A stretch of 11,065 nucleotides of DNA, taken from positions 1 to 11,065 of the forward strand of contig JBBAAG010000089.1 of assembly GCA_041658405.1 (NCBI GenBank), given 5' to 3'. Below the pieces are notes generated by a model, which had not been told where the DNA came from, ran no database searches, and worked only from the letters and a program-made list of their open reading frames with translations. The DNA comes from Elusimicrobiota bacterium. Its GTDB lineage: Bacteria > Elusimicrobiota > UBA5214 > JBBAAG01. Both the position numbers and the translations under genes were made by a program. Shown here one piece after another: positions 1-7,327 of this stretch (position 1 is its first letter; every line of letters starts with the position of its first letter).

Positions 1-912
1 AAAACCCGGGCCATATATTATCATCGGGATACGTATACACCCGTCATGGCACGAACGTTTATACTCGCTGTTACGTGTACGGAAATGCGACCCGTGATCG
101 GCGGTGTAAATAATTAAAGTATTCTCCTGTAGCCCGAGTTCGGCAAGCGTGCTGCGTAACCGCCCGACATTTGAGTCCAGCGAGTTCACGCATCCGAGGT
201 AGTCGGGGTACTCTTCCCGCCAGTCGCCTGCTGTATCAACAAGGTCGCCGGGGGGAGTAAAGTTTTTATACTTTTCTTTTGACCCGCGGGGCCCTTCGTG
301 ATGATTATGATCATTCTGGAAATGGGGTTCTATAAATGAAAGAAATAGGAAAAACGGTTGTTCATGGTTTACAGATGTAAGAAATTCTATTGTCCAATCA
401 GTAAGAACGTCAACGCGGTAACGGTTCTCCGGGAATACGCGTTTATTCCCATTAATATCGAACATATGCCCGTCGTAGGAGTGTGAAGTGAACTCTAAAA
501 CATCAGATGCTAGCCAGTAGTCTTTGAACCCTCCCCGTCGATCGGAGGGGATAGCTTTCCTGGTAAAACTATCCGGTCCATCCTTCGGCCCTTGTGATGC
601 GAGATGCCATTTGCCGATGTATCCAACATTATATCCCGCTGAGGATATGTGATGCGCAATAGTTTTTTCTTCCAACGGCAGCATACGGCCGTTAACGTGG
701 CACCCGATTTCTGCGGGATATTTCCCGGTCATTAACGCAGCACGCGCGGGCCCGCAGACTGGCTGGCAGGTATACGCGTGGTTAAATCTCACGCCTTCTG
801 CTGCCATACGGTCAAGGTTGGGGGTAAGATTTTCTACCGGAGGTATACCGTAACACCCGCAGGTATCCCATCGTTGCTGGTCCGCGAATACAAATAGTAT
901 ATTTGGTTTCAT
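1..912 (-). CDS. Sulfatase (Cys-type, formylglycine-dependent), 3' part cut by window edge
   Basis: Sulfate-ester hydrolase of the alkaline-phosphatase-like superfamily; substrate unknown. The frame is open from ATG at 912 to the left edge, giving 304 residues, about two thirds of a typical 450-residue protein. The start is MKPNILFVF, with no signal peptide, so it is probably cytoplasmic. Visible family residues are the metal-ligand region DQQR at 11-14, the signature C53-G-P-A-R57 whose cysteine must be oxidised to formylglycine, K101 and H103 in GKWHLA, and D272-H273 in the distal metal-binding DHG. By hand alignment it is about 80% identical to the sulfatase encoded just upstream, with a single one-codon indel. 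That gene's stop lies 5 bp before this ATG, and no clear ribosome binding site is visible, so the two are probably cotranscribed and translationally coupled. The radical-SAM maturase at 3631-4755 is the likely activating partner. Family assignment is firm; the sulfated substrate cannot be read from sequence. Confidence 0.93.
   Translation of the reverse strand, partial: MKPNILFVFADQQRWDTCGCYGIPPVENLTPNLDRMAAEGVRFNHAYTCQPVCGPARAALMTGKYPAEIGCHVNGRMLPLEEKTIAHHISSAGYNVGYIGKWHLASQGPKDGPDSFTRKAIPSDRRGGFKDYWLASDVLEFTSHSYDGHMFDINGNKRVFPENRYRVDVLTDWTIEFLTSVNHEQPFFLFLSFIEPHFQNDHNHHEGPRGSKEKYKNFTPPGDLVDTAGDWREEYPDYLGCVNSLDSNVGRLRSTLAELGLQENTLIIYTADHGSHFRTRNSEYKRSCHDGCIRIPMIIYGPGF
802..882 (-). repeat. 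Near-identical block shared by the two sulfatase genes (copy 1)
   Basis: This block matches 2148-2228 with only two mismatches in 81 bp (positions 850 and 871), including an uninterrupted 48-bp identity at 802-849. The adjacent 81 bp (721-801) differ from their counterpart at about 15 positions. The offset of 1346 bp equals the distance between the two gene starts. The block encodes the conserved DQQRW...LDRMA region. Confidence 0.85.
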
Positions 913-917
913 AAATT

Positions 918-2258
918 TTAAGTTTTTGGCAATATTTTCGGCACTTTTTCACCGGCAGCTGCCATCCTGCGTTTTAACCGTTCCGCAAGCTCTGCCCTTA
1001 CTTCTTTGTGGGAAGGCGAGGTAACCATATTATTTTTTTCATGCGGGTCAGATTCCATGTCATACAGGCAATCTTCGGTATATTCATCACTTGAAATATC
1101 ACGCCCGGTTTTGTCCAACGCACAGACGCTGTATTTCCATTTATTTGTGCGTATCGCACGGCCGCACTGGGCGATACTTATCTGAAGAAATATATCGTCC
1201 TGCCAGTTTGTTGTATCACCATTAACCACTCTTTGCACCGCATTACCGCGCATATACGACGGCGGGGTAATCCCCGCTGTTGTTAGTACCGTTGGAGGAA
1301 GGTCTATGAGGCTTATAAGTTCTTCCACAACCTTACCTCCGGTAAAACCCGGCCCGTATATTATCATTGGTATGCGAATACATCCGTCATGACAGGAACA
1401 TTTATATGTTTTGCTGGTACGCGTAAGGAAATGGTTGCCGTGGTCTGATGTATAGATTATCACCGTGTTTTTGTCTATCCCAAGTTTTTCAAGAGTTGAG
1501 CGTAGGCGTCCAAGGTTGTAATCTAAAGAGTTTACACACCCAAGGTAGTCAGGATATTCTTCCCGCCAGTTGCCCGCGGTATCCACAAGGTCGCCCGGTG
1601 GGATGAAATTTTTGTACTTATCCTTTGACCCGTGTGGGCCTTCAAAATGGTTGTGGTCATTCTGGTGATGAGGTTCGATATAAGAAAGAAACAGGAAGAA
1701 AGGTTTATCATTTTTCCTGTTCTCAAGGTATTCTATGGCCCAGTCTGTAGTTACATCAGCACGGAAGCGGTTCTCCGGGAATACGCGTTTATTACCGTCG
1801 CTATCGTACATATAACCGTCATACGAGTGTGAAGTGTGTTCAAGCACATCAGCGACTAGCCAGTAATCTTTAAACCCGCCTCTGCGTTCCGGCGGGACGG
1901 ATAATATACCAAAATCGTTTGGGCCGTTCTTTGGCCCTTCTGACGCGAGATGCCATTTGCCTATATACCCAACTTCATATCCTGCGGAGGACATGTGATG
2001 GGCAATAGTTTTTTCTTCCAACGGCAGCATGCGGTGGTTAACGTGGCAACCTATTTCCGCAGGATATTTCCCGGTCATCAACGCTGCACGTCCCGGCCCG
2101 CAGATTGGCTGGCATGTGTACGCATGATTAAACCTCACCCCTTCGCTTGCCATACGGTCAAGGTTGGGGGTAAGATTTTCTACCGGAGGTATACCATAAC
2201 ACCCGCAGGTATCCCACCGTTGCTGGTCTGAAAATACGAATAATATGTTTGGTTTCAT
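918..2258 (-). CDS. Sulfatase (Cys-type, formylglycine-dependent), complete tandem paralogue
   Basis: Sulfate-ester hydrolase, 446 residues, close to usual family length. Family residues are DQQR at 11-14, C53-G-P-G-R57 (the C-x-P-x-R formylglycine signature), K101/H103 in GKWHLA, a His-rich EPHHQNDHNH stretch, and D272-H273-G274. An in-frame ATG at 2309 would add 17 mostly hydrophobic residues. I chose 2258 because the product then begins MKPNILFVF exactly like its paralogue, and the extension has no basic n-region typical of a signal peptide. Neither start has a clear Shine-Dalgarno site. It is the first gene of the leftward unit, with the second sulfatase 5 bp downstream. It is divergent from the unit holding the sulfatase maturase, which it needs for activation if the cell is anaerobic. 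The lack of an export signal suggests it acts on imported oligosaccharides or a small sulfate ester; the substrate is unknown. Confidence 0.95.
   Translation of the reverse strand: MKPNILFVFSDQQRWDTCGCYGIPPVENLTPNLDRMASEGVRFNHAYTCQPICGPGRAALMTGKYPAEIGCHVNHRMLPLEEKTIAHHMSSAGYEVGYIGKWHLASEGPKNGPNDFGILSVPPERRGGFKDYWLVADVLEHTSHSYDGYMYDSDGNKRVFPENRFRADVTTDWAIEYLENRKNDKPFFLFLSYIEPHHQNDHNHFEGPHGSKDKYKNFIPPGDLVDTAGNWREEYPDYLGCVNSLDYNLGRLRSTLEKLGIDKNTVIIYTSDHGNHFLTRTSKTYKCSCHDGCIRIPMIIYGPGFTGGKVVEELISLIDLPPTVLTTAGITPPSYMRGNAVQRVVNGDTTNWQDDIFLQISIAQCGRAIRTNKWKYSVCALDKTGRDISSDEYTEDCLYDMESDPHEKNNMVTSPSHKEVRAELAERLKRRMAAAGEKVPKILPKT
2148..2228 (-). repeat. Near-identical block shared by the two sulfatase genes (copy 2)
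   Basis: Partner of 802-882 in the upstream sulfatase gene; 79 of 81 bases are the same. Synonymous positions are almost unchanged here although flanking parts of the paralogues have drifted, which suggests gene conversion or local constraint. Confidence 0.85.
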
Positions 2259-2265
2259 AATTATA

Positions 2266-2274
2266 ATTATATCA
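2266..2274 (-). promoter_or_regulatory. Candidate extended -10 for the leftward sulfatase genes
   Basis: Read on the minus strand, 2274 to 2266 is TGATATAAT, a full match to the extended -10 consensus TG-N-TATAAT. No good -35 hexamer is seen 16-18 bp upstream. A start site about seven bases beyond it would fall next to the ATG at 2258, giving an almost leaderless mRNA. The region is AT-rich, so a chance match is possible. Confidence 0.4.
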
Positions 2275-2318
2275 AATATCAAGGTGGTTAGTATTGATAA
2301 ATCGTTCATTTTAAATCG

Positions 2319-2339
2319 ACAATTGTATGCTATAATTGT
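2319..2339. promoter_or_regulatory. Inverted repeat over the rightward -10, possible operator
   Basis: ACAATT at 2319-2324 and AATTGT at 2334-2339 are perfect 6-bp inverted arms separated by 9 bp, and they enclose and partly overlap the candidate -10. A repressor bound here would block the rightward promoter. With short AT-rich arms, chance is a real alternative, and no regulator gene is present in the window. Confidence 0.25.
2328..2336 (+). promoter_or_regulatory. Candidate extended -10 for the rightward unit
   Basis: The bases TGCTATAAT match the extended -10 consensus exactly; the -35 region is weak. The expected start site near 2343 leaves about 10 nt before ATG 2354. The alternative in-frame TTG at 2336 would overlap the -10 itself, which supports starting the DUF4153-like protein at 2354. 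Confidence 0.45.
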
Positions 2340-2353
2340 TAAAATATAATAAT

Positions 2354-3631
2354 ATGAAACAAAAAATACTTGATAATATTATTACCCCGGAATATCTGGA
2401 AAAAAGTTATCGCGAAGCTCCCGTTGAATTCAAAAACAGTATTGAGGAGTTGTATAAAGAAAATCCGGGGAATCAACTGGTAAAGTTCTGGTATATACGC
2501 CTGTTTTACACGGATAGTACTAAAGACAAGAAAAAAAATGAAACGTTTTTGTTGTTAGTATTGATACTGCTATCTTCGGTAATCCTGCAATTTAGTGATA
2601 TCCTAAAAATATTTGGTGTTCAGTATACGCAAAACCAATACCTTACCGCCAACTTTTCATTTCCATTTATAATTGTGGCTATGATATACTTTTTCATTAA
2701 TTTTGCAACAAAAACCAGGGATATAATAGTAATTTCAGCAGTGATTTTGTTAACTGTAATATACATAAATGTTTTGTATGTTCTCAATATGACTGGTACT
2801 AGATATCCGGCGAGTGTTTTAATCGCTCTTTATGATTTACCTCTATTTTTATGGTTACTCATTGGGACAGTATTTGAAGACAAAACGTTGCTGGATTATA
2901 AAAAATGGATAGGGTATATAAAAATTAACGGCGAGTTAATGGTTGTAGGTACAATATTGTCATCAGGGTTTCTGGTAGTTTTCTTACTATGCATGGTTTT
3001 GATTTCATCAATATTCCGGTTGCATTTCAGGACTGATATTGTTGCCGAGCTTACCTGGCCATATTTTGTTTCCGCTCCTCCAATACTGGCAGTTTATCTT
3101 GTATTAAGGAACAGGGATAGTTTAAAAAAGTTTATTGATAATTTAGCGAAAATATTTAATCCTGTAATGTTGATATTTGTAAGTATTTACTTAGCATTAA
3201 TTATTTCTTCAAAACAAAACCCTTTTGAAGATAGAAATATTTTTATTATTTTAAACATAATATCGCTTATTATCTTGGCAATTTCGATATTTACTTATGT
3301 TGAAAAAGATATGGAAAAGTTATCACAAGTAGAAAAGGTTATAAATATTTCTTCTATCTGTTTAACCCTTATTATTGACTTAATAGCTCTTTCAGCGACA
3401 GTATACCGGTTAAAATCATTTGGATTTACACCTAACCGTATAACTGTGCTGATAGCCAACTTATTAATTCTTATCAATCTAGCCGGTATCTTGTACAATT
3501 TAATAAAGATTCAGTTGAAAAAAATTGATCAGGAAGTATTACAGATATGGATCGGGAAATATATGATCGTTTATCTTATTTGGACAGCTATCGTGGTATT
3601 TATATTCCCGGCTATCTTTGGATTTAAATAA
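2354..3631 (+). CDS. DUF4153-like multi-pass integral membrane protein of unknown function
   Basis: Predicted inner-membrane protein of 425 residues. About 60 N-terminal residues look soluble and contain a motif resembling the start of DUF4153 proteins (PEYLEKSYREAP, then FWYIRLFY). Around 11 hydrophobic segments follow, beginning near residue 64. Near the C-terminus the phrase SFGFTPNRITVL resembles the conserved 'yGlTenR' signature of the DUF4153/DUF4173 families. Assignment is by motif memory and is moderate. An in-frame TTG at 2336 is possible but overlaps the promoter -10, so ATG 2354 was chosen; no Shine-Dalgarno site is visible. The stop shares one base with the maturase start (TAATG), so translation is coupled. 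The gene is clearly AT-rich: sampled 60-base lines are about 22-32% G+C, against about 47-57% in neighbours, including the GC-richer membrane gene at 9598-11022. Function is unknown; a role in envelope sensing or transport would be a guess. Confidence 0.8.
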   Translation: MKQKILDNIITPEYLEKSYREAPVEFKNSIEELYKENPGNQLVKFWYIRLFYTDSTKDKKKNETFLLLVLILLSSVILQFSDILKIFGVQYTQNQYLTANFSFPFIIVAMIYFFINFATKTRDIIVISAVILLTVIYINVLYVLNMTGTRYPASVLIALYDLPLFLWLLIGTVFEDKTLLDYKKWIGYIKINGELMVVGTILSSGFLVVFLLCMVLISSIFRLHFRTDIVAELTWPYFVSAPPILAVYLVLRNRDSLKKFIDNLAKIFNPVMLIFVSIYLALIISSKQNPFEDRNIFIILNIISLIILAISIFTYVEKDMEKLSQVEKVINISSICLTLIIDLIALSATVYRLKSFGFTPNRITVLIANLLILINLAGILYNLIKIQLKKIDQEVLQIWIGKYMIVYLIWTAIVVFIFPAIFGFK

Positions 3632-4755
3632 TGGACCAGTTTCAGTTACTGATAAAACCCGCAGGGCCGGACTGCAACCTCAACTGCAGTTACTGTTTTT
3701 ACTCAAAAAAATCTGCGTTATTCCCGTCTACAAAAGTGCATAGGATGGATGATAAAATCGTGGATGCTATGGTGTCCCAGATATTATCCCAGAGGTTTCC
3801 TGTTTCAGTATTCTCGTGGCAGGGTGGGGAACCTACCATCGCGGGAATTGAGTTTTTCAGGAAAGTCGTCGCTGCGCAGATGAAGTACGGAACTAAAGGC
3901 CAGGTGGTAGCGAATTCGTTCCAAACAAACGGATATTTGTTAAACGACCAGTGGTGCAGCTTTTTTGCGGAGTATAAGTTTTTTGTTGGATTAAGTATTG
4001 ACGGCCCGGGGGAACTTCATGATTATCACCGGAAAAACTTTGTAGGTGAAGGTTCATGGAGTAACGCTTACCGCGCTACGGGTATGCTTGAGAAACATAA
4101 GGTTGAATACAACATATTATCCGTTATCTCCCGCGCGGGACAGGATAAGGGTAAGGAAACTCTTCAGTGGTTTATAGGTAACGGGTTTAAGTACTTGCAG
4201 TTCATTCCATGTGTTGAGGTTGGAGATACAAGTGATGTTACTGACTATTCTGTAATCCCGGAAGGGTATGGACAGTTTTTGTGTGACATCTTCGATGTGT
4301 GGCACGAAAATCTTGATAAAAACGTTTCTATCCGCGATTTTGATTCTATCCTGGAAAAAATTGTCCTGGGTCGCCCGTCAATGTGCGTGTACAGCGTTGA
4401 ATGCGGAGGTTATATGGTAGTGGAACATGACGGTAGTGTTTATCCCTGCGACTTTTTTGTGAACCCCGGGGATGCCCTGGGTAATGTGCTGACATCGAAC
4501 CTCGCGGATATGTATGAATCCAAAAAGTATAGGGAGTTTAATAAACGTAAAGCCATTCTCCCGCAGTGTTGTGTCTCATGCGAGTATGTTAATTATTGTA
4601 ATAACGGTTGCCAGAAGGACCGTGTGGGTAAGAATTTACCGAAAGGGACACAAACCTATCTATGCGCGGGGTACAAAAAATTTTTTGGGTATGCCCTGCC
4701 AAGATTAAAAGTAGTAGCGGAAGGGATTAAAATAAATATGGAGAATAAAAAGTAA
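3631..4755 (+). CDS. Anaerobic sulfatase-maturating enzyme (radical SAM, SPASM domain)
   Basis: Oxygen-independent formylglycine-generating enzyme. It uses S-adenosylmethionine and iron-sulfur clusters in the cytoplasm to oxidise the cysteine (or serine) in the C/S-x-P/A-x-R motif of sulfatases. The 374-residue protein has C15-x3-C19-x2-C22 for the radical-SAM cluster, a GGEPT motif after SWQ, and a SPASM region with C252, C258, C273, C314, C317, C323, C327 and C345. These match, at a constant offset of three, the eight auxiliary-cluster cysteines I recall for the Clostridium perfringens enzyme. D274 sits next to C273 like its catalytic Asp277. All ligands are therefore present and it should be active. 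It overlaps the upstream membrane gene by one base and lies divergent from two CGPAR/CGPGR sulfatases, its obvious substrates. It is often named anSME, AtsB or ChuR. Confidence 0.95.
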   Translation: MDQFQLLIKPAGPDCNLNCSYCFYSKKSALFPSTKVHRMDDKIVDAMVSQILSQRFPVSVFSWQGGEPTIAGIEFFRKVVAAQMKYGTKGQVVANSFQTNGYLLNDQWCSFFAEYKFFVGLSIDGPGELHDYHRKNFVGEGSWSNAYRATGMLEKHKVEYNILSVISRAGQDKGKETLQWFIGNGFKYLQFIPCVEVGDTSDVTDYSVIPEGYGQFLCDIFDVWHENLDKNVSIRDFDSILEKIVLGRPSMCVYSVECGGYMVVEHDGSVYPCDFFVNPGDALGNVLTSNLADMYESKKYREFNKRKAILPQCCVSCEYVNYCNNGCQKDRVGKNLPKGTQTYLCAGYKKFFGYALPRLKVVAEGIKINMENKK

Positions 4756-4763
4756 GGATTAAA

Positions 4764-4770
4764 GGAAGGA
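4764..4770 (+). promoter_or_regulatory. Ribosome binding site deciding a TTG start
   Basis: GGAAGGA lies 6 bases before TTG 4777. The ATG at 4770 is in another frame. The signal peptide reads correctly only from the TTG, so this site fixes the start of the lyase. Confidence 0.75.
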
Positions 4771-4776
4771 TGTTAT

Positions 4777-7269
4777 TTGAAATCACGGTATGTGTTTTTA
4801 ATAGCAGTAACAATATTTATGCCAATCATGCCGGTTTATTCAGTCGTTTTTAATGATAGCCCCGGTATGGAAAACGAATGGGGTTTCCGTCCGGAAAACG
4901 AAATTGTCAAACGCAACCCGCCGCCGTTTGTGTGGCGCCCACAGGTTGATGCTGTTAATTATGGCCTCCAGATCGCGCGAGATAAAGAATTTAGCGTTAT
5001 TTTGTATGAAATAACAGGCCTTCAGCGTAACGTACACTGCCCGGATATAGTTTTAAGTACGGGAACGAATTTTTGGCATGTAAGGTATACCTCAAAGAAC
5101 GGCGGGGTGTCAGATTGGAGCAAAACACGGAAGTTTACGATAGGTAATTCAGCGGTAAAATTTCCTGTCCCTACCCATGAAGATATGGCAAAACTTGTCC
5201 CACAAACACATCCCCGGTTGATGTTACGCACGGAAAACTTACCTGCCATACGCGAGTATTGCAGGAATACTATGAAAATTTCATGGGAGAAAATGGTGTT
5301 TAACGCAGAGAAGTGCCTGGAGATACCGTTACCCTCTGAACCACAGAAGTATCCAAATGGTAAATTCAATAAGGATAATCTAAACGATAAAAAGTTGTGG
5401 TGGGGAAACCATGACATTGTGGAAGGCCTTCTTTCCCAAGCGGAACTCATGGCGTTTATATATCTAATAGAACAGGATGATAAGTATGCATTGGGAGCGA
5501 AACGTATACTCTTACACACTCTGTCCTGGGATCCTTACGGTGCAACGGGGTCGTACTATAACGACGAGGCTGGGATGATTTATATGTATCGTGGAAGCAG
5601 AGTGTATGACTGGATTTATCAGGTACTCACGGATGATGAAAAACAAGTGATACAAACGAAAATGAATGATCGTGCAAAGCAGTATTATCAAAACTTGAAC
5701 AATAACCATACCTGGCGTCCGTATTCCAGCCATGCTAACCGTATCTACCACTTCCTTGGTGAAGCAGGAATAGCGTTTTATAACGAAATCCCGGATGCGC
5801 GGAACTGGTTTAACCTTGCAACCGACATTTTTTTTAATATTTACCCGGTCTGGGGTGATGACGACGGGGGATGGCATGAAGGATTAGCCTACTGGTCGTC
5901 CTATAGTGGACGTATAACATGGTGGCTACGCGCATTAAGTAGTTTGATGAACCGCAATGCTTATGATTTACCGTTCTTCAAGAATATTGGATACTTCCCA
6001 ATGTATGCTATGCCGCCAAAGTCGCCTTGTGGAGGATTCGGGGATAAAGCTGAAGAATCAAGTGTATATTCTTCCGCGCGCGGCGTGGTTGGAACTTTTG
6101 CGCAGGAGATCGGTAATCCGTACTGGGCATGGTACAGCGCAGGAGGTGGTAGTACGCGGACAGTTAAAGACAGTGCTAAAGTATCTACCCCTATGGGTGT
6201 ACTGGGATCTATGAATACTGTTGTTGAACCTAATGAACCAGCAGTCCTGCCGTTATCACGTGTTTTCAACGGGACAGGGCTTGCGGTGTTGAATACAACT
6301 CTTACCGATGGAAAACAAAATGTGCAGTTGCAGTTTAAGTCAAGCCCTATAGGACGTATATCACACGGTTATAACTCTCAGAACGCATTTCTCCTTACCG
6401 CCTACGGCCAGCCGTTATTCCTTAAAAGCAGCCACCGTGACGTTCATGGGAGTAGTCATCACAAAAAGTGGATACAAGAGACAAAATCAGATAATTGTAT
6501 TCTTATCGATGGTATAGGGCAACAGGTGAGTTCCCGGTTGGCAAAAGGCAATATCCGCGCGTTTTACCATTCAAAAAAGGTGGATTATATTGCGGGAAGC
6601 GTAACCCCTGAAACGTATCAGGGAAGGATAAAACGGTTTGACCGCGGAATATTGTTTATACGTCCGGAAACATTCATTATTTTTGATGATATATTGTCAA
6701 CTTCACCGGTAACAGTGCAATGGTTACTCCACGCACCTGCAAAGTTTGTGATTGACCGGCAAAGAGTTGGGGTGGATACCGAAAAAGCCGGGGTGGTAAC
6801 TGACTTTTTGTACCCTTCTGGACTAAAATTTGATGTTACTGACTATGAAACACCGCCAAATCCGTTGTACCCTGAACTCAACGAATGGCATCTTTCAGCA
6901 GATACGGGTGTGCCATTAGATAAACATACGTTTATAACCGCGATGCGTGTCCACCGCGGAGGTAATACCAGTGAAAATATTGAAATTCCTGAGATTGATA
7001 ATGGTATCATATCAATTGGGCTTTCTGGCGGAGAAAAAGTTGTTGTTACCCGATTGGCAGGGACATTAAAAAGTGCGGGTAATGATACCGGTAAGGATAA
7101 TGGCGGTATAGTATCTGACGCAGTGGTTGCAGCGGTGTGGTTGAACTCCAAAGGAGTACCTACAGGAGGGTTTATACATTACGGGACATATTTAAAGTAT
7201 AATGGCAGGTATATTGTAAAACAGCCCGATAATAAACGTAAAACAACAAAGTATTGTTTTGTTGAATAG
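4777..7269 (+). CDS. Secreted heparinase II/III-like polysaccharide lyase with N-terminal DUF4962-like domain
   Basis: Probable exported lyase of acidic polysaccharides, 830 residues. Residues 1-22 form a signal peptide (basic start, hydrophobic core, small residues near VYS). Residues 25-125 resemble the DUF4962/heparinase II N-terminal beta domain, including the phrase RNPPPFVWRP. HPRLMLR at 145-151 opens an alpha-helical toroid that contains SSH319ANR and W366-H367-E368-G-L-A-Y372. From about residue 520 a beta-rich domain carries SHGYN (H530), AYGQPLF, SSHHKKW (H561/H562) and ILIDGIGQ, typical of heparinase II/III C-terminal domains. H319, Y372 and H530 are candidate catalytic residues by position only. 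The usual 'aHN' before the DG-GQ motif reads SDN here, a possible divergence. It starts at TTG behind a strong ribosome binding site, 21 nt after the maturase gene. Substrate could be a sulfated or uronate-containing glycan; family PL21, PL12 or PL15 is undecided. Confidence 0.85.
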   Translation: MKSRYVFLIAVTIFMPIMPVYSVVFNDSPGMENEWGFRPENEIVKRNPPPFVWRPQVDAVNYGLQIARDKEFSVILYEITGLQRNVHCPDIVLSTGTNFWHVRYTSKNGGVSDWSKTRKFTIGNSAVKFPVPTHEDMAKLVPQTHPRLMLRTENLPAIREYCRNTMKISWEKMVFNAEKCLEIPLPSEPQKYPNGKFNKDNLNDKKLWWGNHDIVEGLLSQAELMAFIYLIEQDDKYALGAKRILLHTLSWDPYGATGSYYNDEAGMIYMYRGSRVYDWIYQVLTDDEKQVIQTKMNDRAKQYYQNLNNNHTWRPYSSHANRIYHFLGEAGIAFYNEIPDARNWFNLATDIFFNIYPVWGDDDGGWHEGLAYWSSYSGRITWWLRALSSLMNRNAYDLPFFKNIGYFPMYAMPPKSPCGGFGDKAEESSVYSSARGVVGTFAQEIGNPYWAWYSAGGGSTRTVKDSAKVSTPMGVLGSMNTVVEPNEPAVLPLSRVFNGTGLAVLNTTLTDGKQNVQLQFKSSPIGRISHGYNSQNAFLLTAYGQPLFLKSSHRDVHGSSHHKKWIQETKSDNCILIDGIGQQVSSRLAKGNIRAFYHSKKVDYIAGSVTPETYQGRIKRFDRGILFIRPETFIIFDDILSTSPVTVQWLLHAPAKFVIDRQRVGVDTEKAGVVTDFLYPSGLKFDVTDYETPPNPLYPELNEWHLSADTGVPLDKHTFITAMRVHRGGNTSENIEIPEIDNGIISIGLSGGEKVVVTRLAGTLKSAGNDTGKDNGGIVSDAVVAAVWLNSKGVPTGGFIHYGTYLKYNGRYIVKQPDNKRKTTKYCFVE

Positions 7270-7295
7270 TTAACAAAACACTTTAAGTAGTTAAC
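7267..7295. repeat. Direct repeat TAGTTAAC, two copies 21 bp apart
   Basis: TAGTTAAC occurs at 7267-7274, where it includes the stop of the lyase gene, and again at 7288-7295. The 21-bp spacing is two helical turns and each copy holds the palindrome GTTAAC. This is the widest gap within the rightward unit, so it may bear an internal regulatory site. No convincing promoter or terminator hairpin is seen. Confidence 0.35.
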
Positions 7296-7327
7296 GTTGA
7301 AGATTTTTAGAAAGGTTGATTAGTTGT

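Noticed and set aside
1..2258. Tandem sulfatases as a mobile-element duplication
   Set aside because: About 20% protein divergence, no terminal repeats, no transposase; an older tandem duplication explains it.
2259..2309. Upstream ATG at 2309 giving the sulfatase a 17-residue hydrophobic extension as a signal peptide or anchor
   Set aside because: No basic n-region, no cleavage site, no ribosome site, and the paralogue starts precisely at MKPN; the extension also covers the candidate -10.
5022..5877. Long antisense open frames under the lyase gene
   Set aside because: They lie wholly inside a clear gene on the other strand, resemble no family and have no credible start signals.
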